Source of the DNA: Deltaproteobacteria bacterium
GTDB lineage: Bacteria; Desulfobacterota; Dissulfuribacteria; Dissulfuribacterales; UBA3076
Length of the DNA stretch: 5,019 bases
Assembly: GCA_027004315.1 (NCBI GenBank)
Contig: JALTHV010000064.1
Coordinates: 1-5,019 of the forward strand
Reading direction: 5' to 3'
Shown here: positions 1 to 4,339 of the stretch, one piece after another
Numbering within the stretch: position 1 is the stretch's first letter
How the letters are laid out: every line of letters begins with the position of its first letter
The notes under the pieces: model-generated
Told to the model about the DNA's origin: nothing
Seen by the model: the letters and a program-made list of their open reading frames with translations, nothing else
Databases searched by the model: none
Program-made: the position numbers and the translations under genes

Positions 1-1
1 C

Positions 2-310
2 AAATGGAGAAGAATCTCACCGCAGAGGCGCGGAGGACGCGGAGGGAAGAAAAAGATTATCATTGATGAGGAATCTCTGCGATCTCAGCGTCTCGGCGGT
101 GAACAGGAGGCCACGACACTGGACCGGGTACACGCGGCCATGCTTCTCCAGTCGGGTGGTCAGGCCAATGCTCTGCGCGCGCTGATTGCGGCAGAACAGG
201 ACCGTGGCCTGGACTTCCTGCGTCTGGCCAACGCCCTTTCTGCCCTGTATCCTAAAGGCAGTGAAGAGAAACGGTCACTGGACGCGATGCTCCTGGCGGT
301 TCCAAAGTAA
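2..310 (+). CDS. C-terminal part of a DUF1156-like DNA methylase (5' end outside window)
   Basis: The frame is open from the left edge to a TAA at 308-310 and gives 102 residues, so the start is not in the window. From about residue 37 it reads like a genuine protein tail: LDRVHAAMLLQSGG, then ALRALIAAEQDRG, then LRLANALSALYPKGSEEKR and a final MLLAVPK. I recognise this pattern, from memory, as the extreme C-terminus of large adenine-specific DNA methylases of the DUF1156 type, which occur in restriction or defence-like clusters. No catalytic motif is visible because that part lies outside the window. Residues about 6-34 are encoded by a palindromic repeat (17-102) inserted without a frame break; they are rich in Arg, Gly and Lys and look unlike the rest. 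Whether the full gene is intact or a remnant cannot be judged here. I am fairly sure of the reading frame and moderately sure of the family. Confidence 0.55.
   Translation, partial: KWRRISPQRRGGRGGKKKIIIDEESLRSQRLGGEQEATTLDRVHAAMLLQSGGQANALRALIAAEQDRGLDFLRLANALSALYPKGSEEKRSLDAMLLAVPK
17..102. repeat. Palindromic repeat, copy A (in frame within the methylase-like tail)
   Basis: Two 26-nt arms (19-44 and 75-100) form an imperfect inverted repeat bounded by TCACCGC at 17-23 and GCGGTGA at 96-102, with a 30-nt loop. The left arm begins ACCGCAGAGGCGC; the right arm ends AGCGTCTCGGCGGT. Arms and loop both align with copy B at 316-402, including a shared TTGATGA in the loop, so the two are copies of one element rather than chance hairpins. 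GCAGAGGCGCAGAG / CTCTGCGTCTCTGC repeats of this kind are common beside GxxExxY genes, as I recall. Confidence 0.85.
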
Positions 311-315
311 GGGAC

Positions 316-402
316 TCACCGCAGAGGCGCAGAGGACGCAGAGAAATGAAAAAGAATTCTTTTTGATGAAAAAGCTCAGCGATCTCAGCGTCTCTGCGGT
401 TA
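316..402. repeat. Palindromic repeat, copy B (upstream of the GxxExxY gene)
   Basis: The arms are at 318-343 (ACCGCAGAGGCGCAGAGG and on) and 375-400 (ending AGCGTCTCTGCGGT), separated by a 31-nt AT-rich loop containing GAATTC. Transcribed RNA would fold into a long imperfect hairpin ending 18 bases before the GxxExxY start codon. It is the better preserved of the two full copies. It begins six bases after the stop codon of the upstream methylase-like frame, so it could act as a crude terminator or mRNA-stabilising hairpin for that frame, although no T-run follows. Confidence 0.9.
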
Positions 403-420
403 AAATGAAAGAATTCTAAA

Positions 421-831
421 ATGAAGGAAAATGAATTGACACAACAGATTATTGGGGCGGCAATTGAAGTGCACAGGGGAATGGGTCCTGGACTGCTCGA
501 ATCGGCTTATGAGGAATGTTTGTGTCATGAGCTAACGCTGAGAGGTATTCCATTTGAAAGACAGGTTGCGCTTCCCGTTGAATACAAGGGAGTGAAATTA
601 GATTGCGGATACCGGCTTGACCTATTGGTGGCCAATGCGGTCGTAGTTGAACTGAAAGCAGTGGAACGAATAGAAGCGATACATGAAGCTCAATTGCTGA
701 CATATTTGAAACTTGGTGGATGGACTGTCGGGCTGTTGATTAATTTTAATGTGCCGATTCTCAAAAACGGCATCAAACGCATAGTTAATAATTACAATGA
801 AAACTCAGCGCTCTCTGCGTCTCTGCGGTAA
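421..831 (+). CDS. GxxExxY family protein (PD-(D/E)XK nuclease-like fold)
   Basis: The 136-residue product carries the signature that names the family, GLLESAY (G24, E27, Y30), preceded by the usual IIGAAIEVHRGMGPG. Further on, D67 in YRLDLLV, E77 and K79 in VELKA, and Q91 in HEAQLLTYLK fit the D...ExK...Q pattern of a PD-(D/E)XK-type nuclease core, which is how the family is usually interpreted; its biological role is not established. The length matches the family, about 125-135 residues. ATG 421 is chosen because the conserved N-terminus begins there; there is no clear Shine-Dalgarno sequence, only a purine run (AAAGAATT). The last eight residues, SALSASLR, and the T of the TAA stop are encoded by a right arm of the palindromic repeat (804-829), so the repeat has replaced or formed the C-terminus. 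Copy B of the repeat lies just upstream, so the gene is bracketed by arms in inverted orientation. Base composition is more AT-rich than in the downstream sugar genes. Confidence 0.95.
   Translation: MKENELTQQIIGAAIEVHRGMGPGLLESAYEECLCHELTLRGIPFERQVALPVEYKGVKLDCGYRLDLLVANAVVVELKAVERIEAIHEAQLLTYLKLGGWTVGLLINFNVPILKNGIKRIVNNYNENSALSASLR
804..829 (+). repeat. Solo right arm of the palindromic repeat, coding
   Basis: This 26-nt arm starts CTCAGCGCTCTCTGCGTC and ends TCTGCGGT, matching the right arms at 75-100 and 375-400, and it is the inverse of the left arm at 318-343. No matching left arm lies immediately beside it; its nearest inverted partner is 318-343, on the far side of the GxxExxY gene. 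It encodes residues S129-R136 of GxxExxY and supplies the T of the stop codon. Confidence 0.85.
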
Positions 832-832
832 G

Positions 833-946
833 AAAGGATCTGGCGATGAGCGGACCGGTTTATTACCACTAGCGCGGAGCCTTGAAACTGATCTCAAACA
901 GATATTCGAAGATCTTGGTCTGACAGGACGCGTACATGTCAAGTAG
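833..946 (+). pseudogene. Possible C-terminal remnant of an unidentified protein
   Basis: A frame ending in TAG at 944-946 reads GDERTGLLPLARSLETDLK, then QIFEDLGLTGRVHVK. The amphipathic helix followed by a short basic tail is typical of a real protein C-terminus and less like random translation. Upstream, the frame runs back through the repeat arm in a different frame from GxxExxY, to an ATG at 797, and closes at a TAG at 782-784. Any original 5' part is therefore gone or was displaced by the GxxExxY element. I cannot name the family. One weak guess is a partner of the DUF1156 methylase, such as the C-terminus of a DUF499-type ATPase, but no diagnostic motif supports that. Confidence 0.35.
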
Positions 947-970
947 AGTAAAAAGGTCACCCTCAAAAAT

Positions 971-1095
971 AAAATTTAGCCTGGAATTCTGGAGGCTCTG
1001 CCTCCATCTAGTGGCAGGGCTACTAAGATTGTGTTACGATTGTAACGAGAAAGCAATTATGACCGCCGGGTGGCGGCGATCAAAATATAGCCTGG
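971..1095. repeat. Hairpin cluster flanked by a 14-bp direct repeat
   Basis: AAAATTTAGCCTGG (971-984) recurs as AAAATATAGCCTGG (1082-1095), with 13 of 14 bases identical. Between them are three small perfect inverted repeats: GGAGG/CCTCC at 991-1005, GTTAC/GTAAC at 1033-1046 and CCGCC/GGCGG at 1063-1076. The first has the core GGCTCTGCC, which reappears at 1655-1663 on the other side of the small gene at 1157-1579. This is non-coding repeat DNA; a short open frame through it looks accidental. Confidence 0.55.
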
Positions 1096-1121
1096 TGCAT
1101 GATGAAAATTCTCTTGTCTAA

Positions 1122-1155
1122 TTGACAAAACCGGTCTGTATCCTAATGATATAAT
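1122..1155 (+). promoter_or_regulatory. Possible promoter elements before the coiled-coil gene
   Basis: A perfect TTGACA (1122-1127) and a perfect TATAAT (1150-1155) lie just upstream of the ATG at 1157. The 22-base spacer is too long for a standard sigma-70 promoter, and a transcript from this TATAAT would begin downstream of the ATG. The pairing is therefore doubtful; TTGACA with a weaker -10 box is possible. Confidence 0.25.
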
Positions 1156-1156
1156 T

Positions 1157-1579
1157 ATGCGTAAGGTAATTATATTTTCTATTCTAATGGCCATTTTGTT
1201 GTCTCCAATGTGGGCTCTTGCAGTTGAAAGGGCCCCCAGGATAACTGACCGCGAGATAGTGGAGAGGCTTACCCGGCTTGAAGAGGGCCAAAAGGCCCTC
1301 AATAAGCGCATCGACGATGTCAATAAGCGCTTTGACGATGTCAATAAGCGCATCGATGATCTTCGTGCCGAGATGAATGGCCGTTTTGATACCCTCCAGC
1401 GGATGTTTGGTTTTTTTATCGCCATCTCCCTGGTGATCTTGGGCTTTGTCCTGCGGATGCAATGGCAGATGCAGAGGAGGCAGACAAGTCTGGAGGCCAC
1501 CCTCAATGCACATAGAGATGAGCTCATTTTCCTCAAGAATCTTATTGAAAAGCTCCTTCCTCCCAAAGGGGTCCTGTAA
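1157..1579 (+). CDS. Small exported coiled-coil protein with one transmembrane segment, function unknown
   Basis: The 140-residue product starts with a clear signal-peptide-like segment (residues 1-22: MRKV, a hydrophobic run, then ALA as a likely cleavage site). Residues 31-82 form a charged coiled coil, ITDREIVERLTRLEEGQK, followed by the heptads NKRIDDV, NKRFDDV and NKRIDDL. Residues 83-99 (MFGFFIAISLVILGFVL) form a hydrophobic membrane segment. A basic stretch and a second amphipathic helix, ELIFLKNLIEKLLPPKGVL, complete it. The expected topology is a coiled coil on the far side of the inner membrane with a cytoplasmic C-terminal helix. I recall similar conserved hypothetical proteins in sulfate-reducing Desulfobacterota, with no known function. 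ATG 1157 is preferred over ATG 1187 because it supplies the basic n-region of the signal peptide; no Shine-Dalgarno sequence is obvious. It stands alone, flanked by repeat-rich DNA. Confidence 0.85.
   Translation: MRKVIIFSILMAILLSPMWALAVERAPRITDREIVERLTRLEEGQKALNKRIDDVNKRFDDVNKRIDDLRAEMNGRFDTLQRMFGFFIAISLVILGFVLRMQWQMQRRQTSLEATLNAHRDELIFLKNLIEKLLPPKGVL
1301..1363 (+). repeat. Three tandem copies of a 21-bp coding repeat
   Basis: Units 1301-1321, 1322-1342 and 1343-1363 each begin AATAAGCGC and differ by only a few bases. Each encodes one heptad (NKRIDDV, NKRFDDV, NKRIDDL), so gain or loss of a unit would lengthen or shorten the coiled coil by exactly two helical turns without a frameshift. 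Confidence 0.9.
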
Positions 1580-1601
1580 AGGGTCTTTGTCTCCTCTATA
1601 A

Positions 1602-1619
1602 CTTAGCGACTTTGCGTGA
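1602..1619 (+). repeat. Degenerate right arm of the palindromic repeat
   Basis: CTTAGCGACTTTGCGTGA matches the end of the full right arms (CTCAGCGTCTCTGCGGTGA) at all but three bases plus one gap. It is probably a decayed copy of the element seen at 17-102 and 316-402. Confidence 0.5.
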
Positions 1620-1652
1620 TATTTTGGATCTTTTACGAAACCATCAATCTCA

Positions 1653-1686
1653 GTGGCTCTGCCACCAGGTAGAGGTAGAGCCTGGT
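1653..1686. repeat. Double hairpin with GGCTCTGCC core
   Basis: GTGGC/GCCAC at 1653-1665 encloses the same GGCTCTGCC core as the hairpin at 991-1005. It is followed at once by ACCAGG/CCTGGT (1664-1686). The pair of such elements brackets the gene at 1157-1579. Confidence 0.55.
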
Positions 1687-1690
1687 AACG

Positions 1691-1717
1691 GGCCGCATCT
1701 TGCGCCTCTTTGCGGCC
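1691..1717. repeat. 7-bp hairpin within another arm-like sequence
   Basis: GGCCGCA (1691-1697) and TGCGGCC (1711-1717) are perfectly complementary around a 13-nt loop. The segment TTGCGCCTCTTTGCGG also resembles the CTGCGTCTCTGCGG end of the palindromic repeat, so it may be a further eroded copy. No T-run follows, so it does not look like a terminator. Confidence 0.4.
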
Positions 1718-1747
1718 ATATCATGCCTGATCACTCCATATTCTATC

Positions 1748-1771
1748 TTTGAGCTTTCAGCTTTGAGCTTT
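1748..1771. repeat. Short direct repeat TTTGAGCTTT
   Basis: TTTGAGCTTT occurs at 1748-1757 and again at 1762-1771, a 14-base period. This is low-complexity intergenic sequence of a type often scattered through related genomes. Confidence 0.5.
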
Positions 1772-2082
1772 TACCTCCCCAGAGCAGACGAAATTTCTTG
1801 GAGGTGTCGGGTGACATCGTCGAACGGGTTGACCCGATATTTTTCTCAGACCCCATGATGGCAGCGATAAAGGCGCTGGGAATGATGTAAGTGAACAGGA
1901 AATCACCTGTGAAGAGTCTCGAGGCCTTGCGGGAAGATAGATGAGCTTGAGACAGATCGACTTCTATTTGCAGATTATATGGATTACTCTAACTTGAGGT
2001 GGCGTTGAGAAGGTCACCACGATCCTTATCATCCAGAAAGATGAGGGGGTGTGAACGGTTACACCGTAAGCGTTCACATTCC

Positions 2083-2198
2083 CCCCGGCCAGTGGTAGCC
2101 TTTTGAAGGGTTTCAGGAGCATCGCCTGATGCACAAGATCAGGGCCTCTGCGTATTAATCCGCACTGAAACCCTTCAAAATGCTACCGCTGGCCGGGG
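2083..2198. repeat. Long inverted repeat, 34-bp arms
   Basis: The arms at 2083-2116 (starting CCCCGGCCAGTGGTAGC) and 2165-2198 (ending GCTACCGCTGGCCGGGG) pair at 32 of 34 positions. The 48-nt loop (2117-2164) contains its own alternative hairpins: GCATC/GATGC at 2119-2132 and CCTGAT/ATCAGG at 2125-2143. Both cannot form at once because they share bases. Such a perfect long stem 28 bases before a start codon would be prominent in any leader transcript. Confidence 0.9.
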
Positions 2199-2215
2199 AC
2201 GTGGACGGTTGCAAC

Positions 2216-2220
2216 AGGAG
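2216..2220 (+). promoter_or_regulatory. Ribosome binding site that decides the GT4 start
   Basis: AGGAG ends five bases before GTG 2226, an ideal distance. The internal ATG at 2250 lies 29 bases downstream and has only a weak AGAGA upstream. The site lies between the long inverted repeat and the direct repeat. Confidence 0.65.
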
Positions 2221-2225
2221 AGGGT

Positions 2226-3356
2226 GTGAACGGTTACACCTATAGAGACATGCGGGTCTTGTTTTTCATGGGGGTCTATCTGCCCAGGCCAGGAGGTGTC
2301 CCTCGAAATACACATAAGCTGGTATTGGCCCTCAGAAAGGCAGGGGTGGATGTGGAGGTCCTGGCCCCGCATGAAGAGGGAGATCAGGGTCTCTCGTTTT
2401 CTTACCCGGTATACAGATATCCGCGCTGGCCGGTAAAACGCATTTTTACAAGGGCATATCTGTTCTGGCTCCTAAAGATATATAATCAGAAGGCCTTTGA
2501 TATAATACACTGCCATGGGGTTGATCCTGCTGCCTATGTCTCTTCCTTTTTTAAGGCCCTGAAGGGTGTGCCCTATATAGTCACGCCGAGGAGGACCAAC
2601 ATATTCAAGCAAGGGCGCCACCTGTCACACAGACACAGGAACAGGCGGGCAAGGAGGGGTCTCTTAAGGGCAGACATGGTGACGGCGCTCAGCAGCGGGA
2701 TACAGAGGATCGTGGAGTCTGCTGGTGTAAGACCAGAGAGGATCGTACACATACCACACGGTATAGACCCGGATCCATTTAAAGAGGCAAGGCCAATGGA
2801 GTGGGAGAGGCCCTATGTCCTTGCACTCGGCAGGTTGGTAGGCTTTAAGGGATTTGATTGCCTCATCAGGGCATTTTCTCACCTGGCAGACAGGCACCAG
2901 GAGATCGATCTGGTAATTGTCGGGGATGGTCCAAAGTATGGAGAACTCAGGGAATTGGCCAGTGAGTTAGGACTCCTGGACAGGGTACATCTGGTTGGAT
3001 TTAAGGAAGGAGAGGAGAAGCTGGCATGGTATAAGGGGGCCAGGGCCTTTGTCCTGCCTTCCTATCCTGGAAACGAGGGTTTCCCAAATGTGCTCCTGGA
3101 GGCAATGGCAGCAGGCCTGCCCATAGTGGCTACAGAGGTAAGCGGGGCGGAAGATATTGTGATCCACGGCAAGACCGGCTATCTTGTGCCTCCGTACGAT
3201 TCGAATGCCCTGGCCAGTGCAATTGATCTTATACTTACACAGACAGGTGCCATCAATCCCTCGGCCGTCTCCACGCACCTGGAGAGATACAGGTTTGATG
3301 CAATAGTGGATCGCTACTGTGAGTTATACAGGCAGGTGATCAGGGGATATACATGA
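2226..3356 (+). CDS. GT4-family glycosyltransferase
   Basis: The 376-residue product is a GT-B fold, retaining glycosyltransferase of the GT4 type, expected to transfer a sugar from an NDP-sugar to a growing surface glycan at the cytoplasmic face. The N-terminal domain shows the glycine-rich PRPGGVPRNTHKL (residues 20-32) and HCHG (95-98). The C-terminal domain shows HIPHGID (175-181), LGRLVGFKG (201-209) with the R203/K208 pair that contacts the donor phosphates, VGDG (232-235), and the EX7E motif EGFPNVLLE (E284, E292). The length is normal. A strongly basic stretch at 131-148 (RHLSHRHRNRRARRGLLR) may bind membrane or acceptor phosphates. The GTG 2226 start has a good AGGAG; ATG 2250 (MRVLFFM) would give the more usual N-terminus, because residues 2-5 come from a repeat. 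The stop overlaps the next start by four bases. The exact sugar and acceptor cannot be told from sequence. Confidence 0.93.
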   Translation: MNGYTYRDMRVLFFMGVYLPRPGGVPRNTHKLVLALRKAGVDVEVLAPHEEGDQGLSFSYPVYRYPRWPVKRIFTRAYLFWLLKIYNQKAFDIIHCHGVDPAAYVSSFFKALKGVPYIVTPRRTNIFKQGRHLSHRHRNRRARRGLLRADMVTALSSGIQRIVESAGVRPERIVHIPHGIDPDPFKEARPMEWERPYVLALGRLVGFKGFDCLIRAFSHLADRHQEIDLVIVGDGPKYGELRELASELGLLDRVHLVGFKEGEEKLAWYKGARAFVLPSYPGNEGFPNVLLEAMAAGLPIVATEVSGAEDIVIHGKTGYLVPPYDSNALASAIDLILTQTGAINPSAVSTHLERYRFDAIVDRYCELYRQVIRGYT

Positions 3357-4339
3357 AGGGAAAAGTCCTGCTTCTTACAAAGTTCAGGAGGCCCTGGAAC
3401 AACGGCTATTTCATGGCAAGGGCCCTGGAGGACATGGGATGGACTGCGATATGCCTGGACACGCCCAGTCAGCTGGACCAGATCTCTCATGCCATTGAGA
3501 GGCGTCCTGTCCTGGCAATTGCCACAAAGGCCGACGGCATGACCGTTGACATGATACAGGAGATCCGGTCCAGGGGGATACCTTTTGTCATATGGTACCC
3601 TGATCCGGTCCCCCCGGATGAACATATGGTCAATATGGGAAGGCATTCGGATTTTTTCTTTACCATGAGCCAGGGGAGGGTCCTGGAATACAAGGCAGCC
3701 GGGATAGAGAGGGTGGCCTGGCTCTCTGAGGCATTTGCCCCGCCATTCTATCCTGATACGCCATTGACCCCCAGGGACATAATGCACTATGGGTCCCAGG
3801 TGGCCTTTGTGGGGAATCTGAGCACATTGCCCCAGTATCTCGCCAGGCGGCAGATGCTGGCCCGTGTGATCAATGCAGGATTTCAGCTCAAGTGGTGGGG
3901 GCCCAGGCCATCCAGGAAGCTCAAGAATCTGCCCTTTCTCTTTTCCAGGGTATGCAGGTCCTATGGCGGGGAGTTTGTATATCATGAGACATATTCAAAG
4001 GTCGCCCGTGCCTGTAAGATATTCCTCTCCCTGGATTCTTATCCGGATGTGCGGCTCTCCATGAGTGCAAGGATCTATATTGCAGTGGGTTGCGGGGCCT
4101 TTTATCTGTGCCGTCGCGTAGAAGGTATAGAAGAGGTCCTGGTCCCTGGCAGGGAGATAGAGGTCTTTAACGACTATGACGAAATGGCAGACAAGATCCG
4201 TTATTACCTGGAACATGAGGAAGATCGAAGACGTATAGCCCGGGCCGGCAGACAGAGGGTCCTGGCAGAGTATACATATGAGCACCGTTTTGCCTCCATG
4301 TTCAAGACCCTGAGAGAGGCTGGAATCCTGGGCCCATGA
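3353..4339 (+). CDS. CgeB-like glycosyltransferase (PF13524 type)
   Basis: The 328-residue product has the layout of CgeB-like/Glyco_trans_1_2 glycosyltransferases: an N-terminal Rossmann-like half starting KVLLLTKF, WYPDPVPP at 81-88, the mid-protein LSEAFAPPFYP (124-134) and AFVGN (151-155), and WWGP (181-184). The C-terminal donor-binding half has RLSMSARIYIAVGCGAFYL (234-252), equivalent to the usual R-x-FEAMACGAF-x-L segment, and VPGREIEVFNDYDEMADKI (264-282), leading to a helical EYTYEHRF tail. In this family such proteins usually sit in polysaccharide or lipopolysaccharide clusters. ATG 3353 overlaps the upstream TGA (ATGA) and has AGGGG at 3342-3346, so translation is coupled to the GT4 gene. 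It overlaps the kinase-like gene downstream in the same way. The substrate is unknown. Confidence 0.88.
   Translation: MKGKVLLLTKFRRPWNNGYFMARALEDMGWTAICLDTPSQLDQISHAIERRPVLAIATKADGMTVDMIQEIRSRGIPFVIWYPDPVPPDEHMVNMGRHSDFFFTMSQGRVLEYKAAGIERVAWLSEAFAPPFYPDTPLTPRDIMHYGSQVAFVGNLSTLPQYLARRQMLARVINAGFQLKWWGPRPSRKLKNLPFLFSRVCRSYGGEFVYHETYSKVARACKIFLSLDSYPDVRLSMSARIYIAVGCGAFYLCRRVEGIEEVLVPGREIEVFNDYDEMADKIRYYLEHEEDRRRIARAGRQRVLAEYTYEHRFASMFKTLREAGILGP

Larger units (their letters stand above)
1580..2047. other. Long stretch without a convincing gene, rich in small repeats
   Basis: I find no supported gene here. Two open frames overlap on opposite strands. On the + strand, about 1753-1890, the tail reads FLEVSGDIVERVDPIFFSDP and ends GMM. 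On the - strand, about 1988-1743, the frame includes FLFTYIIPSAFIAAIMGS. Neither has a proper start or a motif I recognise; the + frame could be the tail of a decayed gene. The rest holds degenerate repeat arms, small hairpins and a short direct repeat, listed separately. No terminator with a T-run is visible after the gene ending at 1579, and no convincing promoter for the operon starting at 2226. Confidence 0.6.
2048..2240. repeat. Composite repeat element bounded by an 18-bp direct repeat
   Basis: GGTGTGAACGGTTACACC occurs identically at 2048-2065 and 2223-2240. The left copy is part of a tight hairpin, GTGAACGGTTAC / GTAAGCGTTCAC (2051-2062 and 2066-2077, 11 of 12 bases paired, 3-nt loop). 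Between the direct repeats lies a long inverted repeat (2083-2198). A partly related GTGGACGGTTGCAAC (2201-2215) stands on the right, so the inverted symmetry continues weakly beyond the main arms. The right direct repeat contains the GTG start codon of the GT4 gene. There is no ORF inside, so this would be a non-autonomous element or a structured regulatory leader. Confidence 0.85.

Noticed and set aside
316..402. Intrinsic terminator
   Set aside because: The hairpin is long and imperfect with a 31-nt loop, and no run of T follows the stem.
186..419. 77-residue + strand frame before the GxxExxY gene
   Set aside because: It reads the methylase-like tail in the wrong frame and then runs through repeat copy B; the product has no family features.
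449..703. - strand frame of 84 residues
   Set aside because: It lies fully antisense to the GxxExxY gene, which has clear family motifs.
17..829. CRISPR array
   Set aside because: The repeats are palindromic pairs with irregular spacing and a gene between them, there is no regular repeat-spacer alternation, and no cas gene is present.
936..1121. 61-residue + strand frame
   Set aside because: It is built from the hairpin cluster and direct repeats of 971-1095, and its composition is unlike a folded protein.
1057..1566. 169-residue - strand frame
   Set aside because: It is antisense to the coiled-coil gene, whose signal peptide, heptads and membrane segment make biological sense; the Ser/Arg/Leu-rich product is a shadow of the tandem repeat.
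2083..2198. tRNA or known riboswitch
   Set aside because: One long near-perfect stem with a 48-nt loop does not match a cloverleaf or any riboswitch fold I can recognise.
2048..2240. Insertion sequence with transposase
   Set aside because: There is no transposase frame inside or beside the element; at most it is a non-autonomous unit.
3314..3985. 223-residue - strand frame
   Set aside because: It is a Pro/Gly/His-rich shadow of the CgeB-like gene on the + strand.
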